NCBI RefSeq assembly: GCF_050624435.1
Contig: NC_134541.1
Span: 7,206,983 to 7,270,982 of the forward strand
Reading direction: 5' to 3'
DNA: 64,000 nucleotides
From: Tenrec ecaudatus
Lineage: Eukaryota > Chordata > Mammalia > Afrosoricida > Tenrecidae
Positions 39,210-51,570 of the stretch are shown here, in pieces (position 1 is the first letter of the stretch; the number at the start of each line of letters is the position of its first letter). Below the pieces are notes generated by a model that did not search any database, was not told the origin of the DNA, and was given only the letters and a program-made list of their open reading frames with translations. Made by a program: the position numbers and the translations under genes.

Positions 39210-41285
39210 GTTGTTCCTGCAGCGATGTTTCAGAGATTGCCATTTAACACCCAGGTTTTCACTGAGAATGCACAACAATGGTCTTGCCCCAATTCCAAAG
39301 TAGAATCATTTTATATATATATATATAAACAACTTGCTACAGCTTGTCAACCAAAGTGCCTTGTTGCTGTTGTAGTCCCTGATGTTTGGACCCCAGAGAG
39401 TAGACTGACTGCCTCCTCCTGCAGCTTCCTCAGCTAGGTGGTCTCCACAGGGGTCTTCCTGCTCCTAAATATGCAGGACATGAGGAGTGGCTTATTTACT
39501 CTCCCTACCCCTAGCCCCAGAGAGAAAAAAACCGAATGGAGTCAGAGAGAGAGAGAGAGAGAGAGCGCACAGAGACACTGACCTCCTGGCTTCCTACGTG
39601 CTGGAAATTCTTGCTGAATATGGGCAAATCCTAAATTGTTCTGAGCAGAGCTAAGGAAATTGGCTGGGGCTGCCAATGATTTCGTGCTGGCCAGACAAGC
39701 ATATATAATAGCCTGCTAATTATGAGGCTACAAGGTTTCTCCCGAGGAAGACCCTACTTACTCTCTGTGCAACAGGCAACGCCAGGCAAGCAGGATGCCT
39801 TGGGTGTCTGATCACCCTCAGTCCCACGCATTGCCCGTCTGCAGCTGTGTGCTCTTCAGTGAACCAAGACACCAACTGCACCTGAAGAAGCATGAAAGAC
39901 AGACAGGACGACGCATGCTGTTGACAATGTTTTCTCATTATATGGAGCCCTATCACAAGCTGCCCGCATGTTTGGCTGATCTTTCTAATGTTACCGAGTC
40001 TCCTTCTCTCGGGCATTTGTTCACTGATTGATGCAGCAGAATTTGAAGATGCTATGAGGGTTGAAGCTGGATGTGAGGGATACCTCACATCTCCCTCGTT
40101 CACTGCAAGCCTCAACACAGTAAGGGGTCTATTGCTATCTATTGATAATGGAAACCATGACTGAAGGTGTGCCAAGTCATTCCTCCACCCTCACAGTGCT
40201 GTGACTTCATTGTTGGGTGGCCTTTGAGAATGAGGTTGACCCTTTAGCATTGGTGGCAGGTTTCCTTCTTGGATCATCACACTGCCCACCCAGCATTTCT
40301 GATTCTCTCTCCTTTCAGGCACATGGATGTGCCATAGGGCCAACTTATGGCGAGGAGTCAGGATTCGGCCAATACGATGAGAGGGGAAGTAATGAGTGCC
40401 TCTTTATGGAAGACCCTTCAAAGCCCAACTTCCATTCCCCATGCCCCTGCCTTTCTCCTGAAGTGACTACGAAAGAACATTCTGGAATGTCTTCATCCAG
40501 CTGTAATGACCATGATCCCCCCTGCCAACCTGTGCTGGGTGTATAGTGTCAACAAGCACAAACTCTTGCTGCGCACAGATTTATATGCTGTACTTGCTGG
40601 AATGGGCCCTCGTCCATCCCGATGAAGCACTTCTTAAATGAATCAAAACAAAGCAAAGCATCATCTTCAGGGCCCTGCTGTACGCTTGCTTGCAGGGAAT
40701 AATTAGCAGATGAGAAGAGGGGTGTGTGGACTATGACCTCGGGAGGAGAGCGGAACAAAGGAGCAAGAATGAGCTGACTCCAAATTTTCTCTAGGCATGA
40801 AAATTATTGCAACCAGGAAATGCCATCAAGCCCGACAAAGCCTACCCTGAGATGGGTTCAGCATAGCAAGTGATAGGCTTGACTGACAAGCCTCTCATCC
40901 CTCCCCTCATCTCTGTGATGATCAAAATGATGAAGTGCACCCCATTCTTCAGAAGCCCTCTTTGAAGGCTGCCCCACAGCTCTGCACACATCCACCCTCC
41001 TTGCTCTGTGCAAATGATCCGTGCTGGAATCAGTCACACCAAAGGCCAGTGAGTATTTGACTAGACGCTCTAGCTCGAGTCTCTTCTCCTCAGGCAGTTT
41101 TTCACTGGATAGAGGGAATGGGTGTGACAAGACTGGTCTGGGCATTACGGATGCTCACTCTTGTGGATGGGGTAGGAGAGTCACGATGGCATGATGGCCA
41201 TTTTTGTGACCACACACTGGGCAGAGTGGGTTATCTTTTTCCTGTGGGCACCACATCATTTCTACCAAATGAAAGATCCTATATC
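39210..41285. other. Intergenic, nothing named
   Basis: Contains (AT)n near 39313 and (AG)n at 39547-39566. A minus-strand open frame at 40858-41145 (with EKRLELERLVKYSLAFG) is intact for 95 codons, but I recognise no family. Confidence 0.4.
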
Positions 41286-41319
41286 AAGCCAGACTAGGAA
41301 GAAAAGTATAGAGGTCTCC

Positions 41320-41930
41320 TTTCAAAAACGGTCCGGCAGACACACTATGAGCACCTAAGAGTTGGATCAGAACATCAGGTGGTTTACAGTGCTGGGAATA
41401 GCACAGTCAAGAGGAAGGGCGTTGCATTCATTGTCCAAAAAGACCTTTCAAAATCAATCCTGAAGTACAATGCTCTCTGTGATAGGATAGGATAACACCT
41501 ATTCACATTCAAGGAGATCCAATCAATCCAATCATTACTCAACTTTACACTCCAACCACCAAAGCTAAAGATTCAGAAATTGAAGAATTCTACAAGTCTC
41601 CTCTGTCTGAAACTGAGCAAAGAGGCGATCAAGATGCATCGATCATTATTGGTAACTGGATTGCAGAAGTTGGAAACAAAGAGGAAGGGACAGTAGTTGG
41701 AAAATGTGGCCTTGCTGATGGGATTGAAGCTAGAGATCGCATGACAGAATTTTGCAAGACTGACAACATCATCACAAATACCTTTTTTCAACAGCACAAC
41801 AGACAACTCTACACATGGACTACTCCAAATGGAACACAGGCATCAAATGGACTCTATATGAGGGAGGAGACAATGGAGGAGCTCAATATCAGCAGCTAAA
41901 ACCAGTCCATGGACTGACTATGGAACGGAC
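41320..41930 (+). mobile_element. RTE/BovB-type LINE, endonuclease region, broken
   Basis: Conceptual translation reads like an RTE APE-type endonuclease: KRKGVAFIVQKDL, then ITQLYTPTTKAKDSEIEEFY, IIIGNWIAEVGN (41645-41680), and MTEFCKTDNIITNTFFQQH followed by RQLYTWTTPNG. The stop at about 41491 and frame changes break it. The canonical GDWN motif of the active site reads GNWI here, so this copy has lost catalytic residues. Confidence 0.8.
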
Positions 41931-41974
41931 AGAGCCAAAATACAACCTTGAGTAGATCCCACTCAAACTTTGAG

Positions 41975-42140
41975 AGCAGATTTTCAGCATGGGTTTCATG
42001 TGTCTGGCTCACAGGCTCTCCAGAGGCTGAAATTTAGATGTCAGTTGAGGCTTAGGTCTCATCTGAAGGCTTGGCTGGAGATGAATCCATTTTTCAACTC
42101 GCTCATGTGATTGTTGGCAGTACTGTGCACCTCAAGGGTG
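41975..42140. repeat. Probable ancient LTR-type repeat
   Basis: ctccagaggctgaaatttag, gtctcatctgaaggcttggc, cgctcatgtgattgttggca resemble an old placental interspersed repeat. Family uncertain. Confidence 0.4.
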
Positions 42141-42744
42141 GATGGAGAGGGGTTCTAAAATCCTGATTGGCTGTTGGTATGGAGGCCGTTGTACGTCATT
42201 TGACCCTGCCCCCTTCCAACACGGCAGTTTGCTTCCTCAAAGCTAGGTAGGTAAGAGAGAGGGTGCCCAGCCAGGGGAAAGTCACAAACGTTCACAATTT
42301 GTGTTTGAAGTGGCAGCCAATCATTTTTACCACACATATTCTGTTCATTACAAACACGCCACTGGGTCTGGATTGCACACAGGGGAGAGGATTATATTAG
42401 ACACCCCGGAGGTGGAGATATTGTGGAACATCTCTGAAAGCTTCTTACTCCCATATCAGGAAACTACTCTTATCACACCAGGAAGCTACTATCATATCAG
42501 GAAGCTACTTCAAATCAAGAAGCTACTATCAATCTCCTGAGAAGATTTTAACTTCGAAAAAAGGAATGTGAAAGCAACAAAATATCCTCTGTTGGAAAAT
42601 CTCATTCAAAAGTCAAGATTTCCCAGATTGTGTTCCAGTATCACAGCAAATGTAAGCCAACATTCTCCAATATCTATGTGTCTTGTTCCTGAAACACGAT
42701 CCCTTACAGTTGGCAGGTCCTCTAGCTATCAAGGAAGGTGTTGG

Positions 42745-42792
<48 letters not shown>

Positions 42793-43720
42793 GGAATAGA
42801 TAGGGTTCACACCCAGGGTGCATGGAAAAGAAATGGGGCTTAATCCTTCATGCCCCAGCAGTTAATTCCGGTGAATTCAAGAAGATGACAGGCCTCACGA
42901 AGTTGGTTCTTCCGGCTCACCAGCTAGAAGGCTCCAGGACACCAACAAAGATCATCGAGGGCATGTTGGAATGACTGAGTTTTCACAGGGACATTGAAAC
43001 ATTATACCATCGATGGAATGGCATTTTTCAGAATTACATTCAAGGACAGGACTCACGAAGTTGGAAAAGGATGATTTTGAGAAAGCATTCGCTGAGGAAT
43101 GATAACACGGCGTGGTCCACCACAGCCTCTAGGGCTCAGTCCTACAGTTGCCTCGGTTTCCAGGAGTGCCAAGATGCTAGTCTGCAGAGTGGCATTGCTC
43201 AGGACAACGGAGTAGAGCGAAGTGAACTTGGTTCCCGCTGCGAATGAAAAAGCTCTAAAGAGGAGGACATGCTGGAGCAAAGACAGACTGGGGGCGCGGA
43301 GTGGGGAAGCCCCTTTTGGGCAAGCTCCCCCTTTATAACATCCCCGAGAAAATTGTCTGTTGACCACTAACCCTTTGTTGGAACTACTCAGGGTAGGCTT
43401 TGTCGGTCTTGATGGCTTGAGGTAAAGAGGAGAGTGAGATGCTGCTGGGAAAGGCATAAGATAAAAACGTAGTGAAAAAATGGGATATTTTGCTTCCTAT
43501 ATATTTGTCAACCTTTATTCAACAAATCAAATACTATTAGCCAATCCGCTGATTGCTGGGAGCACCGGGGTGAGCAAGACAGATGTACATAGACCCAGCC
43601 CGGAGTTAATGAAAGTATGAATAGACCAAATGGAAAGAAAAAAATTCCCCCAGATACTCTGATTAGATTAGCTATAACCAGGGGCAAGAGTACCCTTGGA
43701 GAAACCATTGTTAGCCAGCC
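42141..43720. other. Intergenic, nothing named apart from (AAT)n
   Basis: No gene recognised. At 42458-42535 there is a locally repetitive stretch built on 'caggaagctact' units. Confidence 0.4.
42747..42792. repeat. (AAT)n microsatellite
   Basis: About 15 perfect AAT units. Confidence 0.95.
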
Positions 43721-43722
43721 AA

Positions 43723-43724
<2 letters not shown>

Positions 43725-43765
<41 letters not shown>

Positions 43766-43772
43766 TGTGTGT
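43725..43772. repeat. (TG)n microsatellite
   Basis: TG units with a single TA interruption. Confidence 0.95.
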
Positions 43773-43774
43773 AA

Positions 43775-44858
43775 TAACCAGAGGGGATGTGTGGGCTGGA
43801 ATATGGTTTATTAAGTACCCCAAGTGGCTTGCTCTGAAGTCCTCCTTTGTGGGGGCGACGATGACACAGTCTGCAGTTGGTGGGGGCTGCAAAACCTGGC
43901 TCCTGTTGTTCCCGTGCCCTGCCCAGAGCCCATAGGTTCACCAGCCTGCAGGTTGGCGAACAAGGTAATGAGATTCCTCCCTCCCTCCTGTTTGTACAAC
44001 CCAGCCTTGACTGGTGGCCCCTCCTCTCCAGAAGACCCAAGTCATACATTTTTAATTGGAGTTTTTCAGCCAAAGAGCACACTGGCTTGCTGCCCAACTC
44101 ATGGGTGAAGATGTCGAGAGAGAAACCCTCACCTTCTGTCCTGCTGGCAGCAAATGAAAACAAACCACTCTCCCTCTCCCAGCTGCCTCTTCTGCTCCAC
44201 AGGCCAGCTCTATTTAAAGCATTGGCTGCTTCACAGCTTTCAAGCCAAGGGACAAAAATGGACTGGTTAGCCTCTGGCTATCTCTGGTGACTGTAATCTG
44301 GGGATGGTTGTCGAAGGTACTCCTTGCCCCCAGCCCCTCCATCTCCCACCTCTGGCCCTTGGCAAGCTCAGTTTAAAACTAGTGGCTGCGGCGGTCTTGG
44401 CTGGTGTGTGTGTGCCGGAGGAGTTGGGGAGCTTGTAAGCGTTCCCCAAAGCAATCAGTCAGTGTGATTTAAAACCACAGTTAATAACATTTATTTCTAA
44501 TTCTTTAAAGCCATCTTTAAAGGAAAATAAAGCCTGCAACCTGCCCAGCTCCCCATAGGAACAATCTCTCTTCGGCTGCGCCGGGTAATTCAATTATGAT
44601 GGGTAAGGTTGTACAGTCATAGTGAAAGAGAGAGGAGGGCAGGGAAAGAAAGAGGCAGGAGGAGGGAGAGCAGACCTGCCAGCAGCTGTCATCTGTCTCG
44701 TGAAAAGTAAAAAGTGCTTACCCGGGCTCAGATAGTCCATCCTACCTGCTTTATTAAATAAATGTAGTATTTCACTCTGAGAAGGAGACCTTTAGAAGAT
44801 CAGGAAAATCTTGCAGGCTCTGAAATGGAATAAAGATTGATTTATGGGCAGGTTGGCT

Positions 44859-44862
<4 letters not shown>
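43775..44862. other. Repeat-free island, candidate regulatory DNA
   Basis: No transposon recognised. 44440-44720 combines AT-rich homeodomain cores (taattcaattatg), an aaccacag motif and clustered E-boxes (cagcagctgtcatctg). No gene seen. Confidence 0.4.

Positions 44863-44863
<1 letters not shown>

Positions 44864-44901
<38 letters not shown>
44864..44901. repeat. (TG)n microsatellite
   Basis: About 19 TG units. Confidence 0.95.
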
Positions 44902-44903
<2 letters not shown>

Positions 44904-44904
44904 C

Positions 44905-45786
44905 TTCCTCCCGCCACAGAGAATGTTAGCGGAGACACCAGATTCATTTTTAAAGACCCAGCAAAGGAGTCAGGGGTTGGGACTCTGGGGCTTTATTGAT
45001 CTTACGTAAGAGCTGCAGGATCGTAGGACTGATGGCATGGCGGGAGAGTTCAACTCTGAGGGCAAGGCGCCATTGTTGCCAGATGTAATGCCCAGGTGGG
45101 TCAAGGGTCGGGGCTGGGACCTATCAGGCAGATGGTATTGAGGAATGGTAGCTATTTGTGAAATCAAGAGTGTTAGTCCTTTGTTTGCTTGTGTGGTTTC
45201 AGAGCCTGCCTTGGATCAAAGTTAGTGTAAAACTGCTCTCTCCGTTGGGATCATTTTCATTGCTGAGGACGACGGAAAGGCAAATTAAGTTGTTTTGATT
45301 TAAAGATAAATTATCTCAAGGAGACAAACATTTCTGGGAGGGTAAGCATCAAGTATGGCTGGATCCAGGTTCTTAAGTGACAGCAACAAGATTGCCCCCA
45401 CCCCGCCCCCTATCTCTTGGCCCTACTTCTATAGGACTTATTTCATTTTCTGAAAGGTTCTCTCCTGAGGTGGCCCCAATTTCAGACTTCATATTCCCAC
45501 ACCTTCCATAGCTCATCTCCAGCAGGAAAAGAGAGTTATTTTTTGAATGAGGATTCTTAGGTTTTAGGGATTTACCCTGGTTCAATCAACTTGGATCGAG
45601 TTTTCCAGCCTGACAAAAATCGTTATGGCCAGGGGGATGGGATTAGGCTGGTCAGCACACTCACCCCTCTGCCCAGCTTTAGATGGACTCACCCCCCCCC
45701 CCCACACACACACAACCGTCAGCTTCTTGGACTGAGCGTGGGGCAGGGGTGACTCTACAAGGAAAATAAATCACCATCAAAGGGTA
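44905..45786. other. Intergenic, nothing recognised
   Basis: Only a poly-C/(CA) tract at about 45692-45713. Confidence 0.4.
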
Positions 45787-46329
45787 TGTGTCAGTCTGGT
45801 TACTTTAGCGAAACAAATTCACAGAAACACATGTATAAGAGAGAGTTTTATATAAAGGATAAAGGCACATCGAGAAAACACCTCAACCCAGTGCTGCCCA
45901 AGCCCACAAGTCCAACATTAACCCATCTGTCCAACACCAATCCACAAAGTCCTCCTCCATCTCACAGAACAGATGCAGTGATGCCGACTGCAGGAGGAAA
46001 GCCGAGTCAGTGAATGTGTAAGCATCTCAGCGCTGGCAGGGGTCTCCATGTGACTCCTCCAGTTTCCAGGGCTGCATCAGGGTGGGTCCATGTGGCTTCT
46101 CCTCAGGGACGTCTCACACGGAGTCAGCCTTGTCCGTAGAGTCTCCAAGGGAATGAACTGAGATAGTGTCTCCTGCCTCCAAGAAGGAATACTGTCTTTC
46201 CCAGAATTCCCAGGAGAAGGCCATGCCCACACAGATTGGCTATCTCATTGGCTATCTCCAGATTGGCAGGCTGGACTCCACCCTAGACTCTTCATCCTCA
46301 AATTGACACCAGATTAGGCGAAGACCACA
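45787..46329. mobile_element. Solo LTR (543 bp), mosaic of two subfamilies
   Basis: Starts TGTGTCAGTCTGG, ends GAAGACCACA. The left half matches the copy at 7501 (agtgctgcccaagcccacaa, gaggaaagccgagtcagtga); the right half matches the inverse of 4209-4785 (gtctcctgcctccaag, cagaattcccaggagaagg, caaattgacaccag). No clean duplication found. Confidence 0.7.
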
Positions 46330-46469
46330 GGTCTGCTTTGGGCTGGGTCTGCTCTGAGAGTGGCTACTCACATCTGTAAATCAACTGAAAGGAAAGCCAT
46401 CTACAACGACTGATTGCAAGAATCGAATAGCGTCAGCCCCAGATGTGTGGCTTCATTAGGCCAGTTCTG

Positions 46470-46640
46470 TTTCAGACCTGTTGTTAGGTGCTTTGGTACA
46501 TTATCTTATATTATCACATAGGTCTATGGGACAGGTTCTGTCTTAATGCCTACTTCTCAGGTGGGCCAACTGAAGCTCAAAGAAGATAAGGAAGCTGCCC
46601 AAAGTCACCCAGCTTACAAGCCATGGAGCTTGGGATTCCA
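46470..46640 (+). repeat. MIR
   Basis: gttaggtgctttggtacatt, gggccaactgaagctcaaag, gctgcccaaagtcacccagc: the MIR core in forward direction. Confidence 0.7.
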
Positions 46641-46660
46641 ATCACCCCTAACCCCCACTT

Positions 46661-46852
46661 TGTACTGCCACGAAACTCGCCATCCCCTAGAGGCGCTATA
46701 GGACAGGGTAGAACTGACCCTGTGGGCTTGGGAGACAGAAACTCTATGGGAGCACAAAGCCTCTTCGTTCTCCTGAGGAGCAGCTGGTGGCTTTAAACTG
46801 CTGACCTTGCGGTTAGCAGCCCCACGCCTAACCACGATGCCACCGCGTCTCC
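46661..46852 (-). repeat. AfroSINE
   Basis: ggcgctataggacagggtag, ggtggctttaaactgctgac, ttgcggttagcagccccac, gatgccaccgcgtctcc. Confidence 0.85.
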
Positions 46853-46877
46853 TCATTGTACTATCATGCAAAAAACA

Positions 46878-47084
46878 AAATGAAAAACTCACTGCCGCTG
46901 AGTCAATTCCAACTCCCTGTTACCCTGTCCGACAAGGTAGATCTGCTCCCAGGGAGTTTCCCAGGCTTCTACTCTTCGCAGGAGTAGAAGGCCTGGTCTT
47001 CCTCACGAGGTGCTGCTCTTGGCTTTGAACTACTGACCTTACAGTCAACAGCACAAGACATGATCCATTATCCATCAGGGCTTC
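46878..47084 (-). repeat. AfroSINE
   Basis: ctcactgccgctgagtcaat, ctttgaactactgaccttac, ccatcagggcttc. Confidence 0.85.
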
Positions 47085-47252
47085 TGTCATAGAGGTGGTT
47101 TGGGGTCTCTCTCTTCATCAGTGATTTTTGATAATGGAGCAAATACTTCACACTTACGAAGCTGTGCTGTGTACCACAATCTGGTGGGAATGGGCATGCA
47201 GTGGCGACAATGACAGGCATGGTCTCTACTGCCGATTAGTCCCTGATGGTGT

Positions 47253-47265
47253 GGGGGGGGGGGGG
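47253..47265. repeat. Poly-G run
   Basis: About thirteen consecutive G. Confidence 0.8.
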
Positions 47266-47452
47266 CTCCAGTCACCCAGGCGCTCCAGGAAGGGGTGGGG
47301 GGTAGGGTAGGAAAAATCAGGGGAAGAGCTGATGCATTCGACTCTGGAGAGAAATGGTGGCCATATGGGTCAGGTGTCTGAGAAACATCTCACTGGTAGA
47401 CCTCTGGTAAACCAAGCAGCCTCTGTTACTCTTGGGCTCTTCAAACCACCCC

Positions 47453-47648
47453 CCCCACTGCCATCGAGCCAACGCCAACCTATTGCAATCCTAAATGTCC
47501 AGGAAGAACTGCCCCTGTGAGTGTCTGAGACCTTAACTGTTTATGGGAGTAGAAAGCCCTGTCTTTCTTCTGAGAATCGGCTGGCGGTTTGAACTGCTGA
47601 CTTTGTGAATCTCAGCCCAGCCCGTAACCACGACACCACCAGGCCTCC
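47453..47648 (-). repeat. AfroSINE
   Basis: ccactgccatcgagccaacg, gggagtagaaagccctgtc, gcggtttgaactgctgactt, cgacaccaccaggcctcc. Confidence 0.85.
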
Positions 47649-47649
47649 T

Positions 47650-48760
47650 CTCTTGGGCTCTTAGGGGACAGTTTTTCCCAGTGCCCCCTTGGCAGAGATG
47701 GAATCCCTGAAATGCTTGACTAGGTCTCTGACTCCCTGGGAGGTGGCTGGCGCACCCTGAGAGGGCTGCCATGGGAGTAGCTCCAGGAATGGCAGGCAAA
47801 GAAGCACAGGTTAAGCACCAAGTCCCCGAGGTGGTTGGTGTGCAGCTGCCTCAACGCCATATGGTCAAGTGATTGGGTGAAAGTAAGGGCCTTCAAAGCT
47901 TCTGCCCAGAGCAATGCAGCCTTCAAACGGGTGGTCCCAGACATAGATGTGCCAGGTCCGAGGGCTGCAAACCCAAGGACCCACATACAGCTGGAGGGTG
48001 ACACCCCCATGGGAGAAGAAGGCTGGCTATCAGCAACTCGGTCCCAGTCTCTCCCATTCACTCACTCCTGCTAGCGGTATGGCTGCAGAGATGGCTATTG
48101 CTAGGAGCAGATTACCCAACAAGCAAGGTAAGCACGGGCTTCCTCATGCTTGCTTACTGACTGTAGCAAAAAATCGCACACTTTTTTTTAACTATAGCAG
48201 AGATTTTGCTTTGAGATCTGACTGACAGCTCTCTCCCTTCCAATCCCATGGCACCGTCCTACAGAATCAAAACCTCTTTTCAGCCCTACAAACCCTGACA
48301 GACGGGAGTGCCCTGTCAGCAGGGCAAGCACGGGATTACTTATGCTTACCCATCTGTCCTAGACAGTTTCCCATGGGTCTCATCGCAGACGCAGTGGGAA
48401 CCATTCATGTCCAATGGCCCGAGATCTTAAGGACCGTGATTCATGATGACTGTATGTGTAACAGCAAAGCGTTGCCCAGTCCTGTGTCCCTATCTGATGC
48501 TGTTGGCATGTTCGAGCCCATTGTTGTCTCCTCTAGCACTGTATATCAGGTAATAATCTGCAGTGATCCATCGGGTGTTCACTGGCTATGTTTTGGAAGT
48601 ACATCACCTGGCCTTTCTTCCTTGTCTTCATCTGGAAGCTCTGCTAAAGCCTGTTCACCCTGCATGGCCTTGCTGGCTTATGAACTACTGGTGGCACATA
48701 CTTCAGCAACATAGCAGTCCACAAGCTCCTGCAGCAGGACACACTGACAGACAGGTGGAG
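47650..48760. other. Intergenic, nothing recognised
   Basis: No credible gene: the overlapping frames at 47720-48225 have no family signature. Confidence 0.4.
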
Positions 48761-48761
48761 G

Positions 48762-48950
48762 GGCCCTGGTGGCCTAGTGGCCTGGACGCCACCCTGCTGA
48801 TTCTAAGGTCACTGATTTTAACTCACTGGTTTCTTTGTGGGGGAAAAAAAAAGAGAGACGAAGTTGTCTTCTTTGGCAAAGATTTACAGCCTTGGAAAAC
48901 CAAAATCGGGCAGTTTTACTGTCCTATGGGATCACTAGGAGTTGGACCAT
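48762..48950 (+). repeat. AfroSINE
   Basis: ggggccctggtggcctagtg, aagatttacagccttggaa, ctgtcctatgggatcactag. Confidence 0.8.
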
Positions 48951-49084
48951 GAATCTGGTTTGGGGTTTTGGAAGTATACTTCAAAGGTGTGGGAGCCACA
49001 TCTGACCTCCAGCTTTCAAGGCCACAATGCAGAAGTCAGACATGTCTCCATCTACCATCCTTTCTCACCCTCTTGTGACACCAA

Positions 49085-49895
49085 CCATCCCTCCCGTGGT
49101 CCTCTGCTTCTGTGGCTTGGCTGGACAATTCATTGCAGTGGCCACACGGAACTCACAGGCAATGCTCATGATTCTGGAGCCTGCTAGCGAGCTCACGGAC
49201 TATAATTCAGGAGAGAAATGTACAGGACAAAGTTGCTCAGTCAGGGAAGTTTCTTCTCTGCTGTGCCCACAGACCACTTGGCTGGGTCTCTGCCCCATTC
49301 AGGCAATGTGACAAAGCTCTATTAGGGATGCCCCAAGGACTTGCCATTCCATTCCAAGCTTCACGCAAAGGCATTCAGCTCCAACTCCACTGATCAGCAA
49401 ATCCAGCTCCCTCCGTTAAGTGCCCAGAGGCACCCTACTCCACAAGCCAGTCTCTGACAACTGCCACCGTGGCCGGAGTTGCTTTGCAGCAAGAAATACA
49501 AACAGCAGACGTTATTCGAGGGTGGCTTGAAGATTCACATCTGCTGTGGCAACAGCACTGACCCCAAAGCACTCAACTCTATTTGCTCTTTGGGTTGGGA
49601 AGTCCTGGTTCTGCCGCCAGTGCTCCTCTGTCATGCCCTTGGTGTCACAGCCATCCCCTGACCCAAAGAGGTTCAGGGTTCAGGATCTTGAGCTCCAAAG
49701 GGCAGGCGCCATTCCTGGCTCTCCTCTCTCACAGGTAGCGAGGTACCCTACCACTTCCTGCTTCTGAGGTGACCCAGTTTTACCCAGCCGGATGACACTC
49801 GCTACTCGCCCTGCTAACAGTCACTTATGGTTGGACCATTTAATCCAGTCAGGATCTTCCTTCACTTTCTTACCCAGACCCACCTGGAAAACGAA
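49085..49895 (+). repeat. Unnamed repeat family, copy 2 of 3
   Basis: ggccacacggaactcacagg, ccagctccctccgttaagtg, cccagaggcaccctactcca, end cttacccagaccc. Confidence 0.55.
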
Positions 49896-49960
49896 GGTCA
49901 TTTTAGAAGAGCCATGTGAAATAACTCACGGCATTACAGGAATCTAGCTTGGGAAGTGGC

Positions 49961-49977
49961 GGGGGGGGGGGGGGGGG
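49961..49977. repeat. Poly-G run
   Basis: Seventeen consecutive G, followed by GGGA repeats; prone to assembly length error. Confidence 0.85.
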
Positions 49978-50944
49978 AGGGAGGACGGTTTCCTAAAGCG
50001 TGGGAAGGTCTCGGTCCTGGGTGGGGGAGTGGGGTGCTGGTGGTGAGGAGTGGAGGTGGTCTAGGCTGAGGAGGGATTTGACAGGAACAATGATAGTCAC
50101 CCAATGACCAGAATTCTGGGCCAATCCTTAATGTCCCTTGGACCTGTTGGGATGTTCCGTTTCAGTTCTGCTTTAAATAAAACTGCTAATCACAGGTGAT
50201 TTCCAAGTGTCTCTTCTATTAGGGCCCTTTCACTAGCTCTGTTTGACACACGGTTTAAGAGAAATGTAGTGACATTAGCATATTTAAGAGAAATTCCACT
50301 GGGAGACAGTTGGGAAAAAGTCATTAATATAACAGAGAGGAAGGAAAAGACATTTCTGGGCAATCTCCACCTTCAGATGCCTATTTCTGCTGGCAGTATT
50401 TTGACCTTTCTGTTCTATTTATTTAAAAAATTAAATTTTCGACTGAATTCAGTCCTTCACAATGGGGAACTCTGTTACCGCTGCCCCGAGCCAAAGCACA
50501 ATGCAGTCTTTGCTGGCTCCTTCTCAGGAAGCTCATGCAATAGCTTCTGGACTGCGCTAGACTGCCCCTAGCGAACCCCAGTCAGCCCAAACACCCCAAC
50601 CCCAACCGGAATACTGCACTGTAAACCCTGGTTCTTCCTGCTGAGAAGTAGCAATGGCGATGTGGACAGGAGACAGCAGGCATTGTAGCCACGGTCTGCT
50701 TTCAGGCTGGCAGTGTCTGTACGCCATCCTCAGAGAAGCAGCTGGCGTACACCTCACAAAGCTCCCACCCGCTTTGCTCATGGCATAGTCCTGCGCACCA
50801 GTCTCCAGGGGCTCCTGCTGCTTCCTTTCACGCCACCCTCTCTGCTCCCAACACATGGGCCTTTGAGTTCTCTGCACATGCAGTCCCTCTGACCTAGGGT
50901 GGCCAGCCACCCCAATTTGCATGGGACTCGGCGGGGATTGTGTT

Positions 50945-51570
50945 TTGTCTCCTCCTCCCTGTCTATGTTTTCAGCTACTGAGTTCCATCCTTCAGGGCGA
51001 TGGCCACACAGAATTCACCTAGGATGAGAGGGTTTTTTTACGGAAGTTTGCAGGTTACGAGGCAGGTGAGACATGCTTAGGATAGAGATGCTCAGCCAGG
51101 GCACGTTAAGGTCTGCGAATAAATGCTCCTAGGACACATAACTGTGCCATAAGCCTCAACCCGAAGGCAGCCTGCTCAAACGCTGTGAATCAGCGAACCC
51201 AGCTCCCCCAATGAAGTGCCCAGCGGCACCCCACTCCACAAGCTAGCCTTCTGCCTAAAGATATTCAGATGCCCTTGCTCTGTCGACTGGGAAGTCCGCC
51301 ATCTGTCCCATGCTCTGGCTCCTGGTTCTGCTGCGGCTCCTCTGCCACCTCTCCGAGGTTGTCACAGCTCTCCTCTGGATCCAGGAGGCTCCACAGGATG
51401 TGCTCCATGCCTGGCTTTTGCTGGTTGTGAAATCCCCTTCCTGCCTCTAAGAGAATTCATTTTATATGCAGCAGGCTGGCAATCATAATGTATCCTGTTG
51501 ACAATGACCCACAGGTGAATCCTAGTCATGTCTTCACCCACCTTTTAACTCAGATCCTTGCAGGACAAGT
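50945..51570 (+). repeat. Unnamed repeat family, copy 3 of 3
   Basis: ggccacacagaattcaccta, cagctcccccaatgaagtgc, ccagcggcaccccactccac, end ttaactcagatccttgcagg. Confidence 0.55.

Noticed and set aside
40858..41145. Minus-strand 95-codon open frame containing EKRLELERLVKYSLAFG
   Set aside because: The text looks protein-like, but I recognise no family and see no splice sites, promoter or poly(A) signal. A protein search would decide whether it is a retrocopy.
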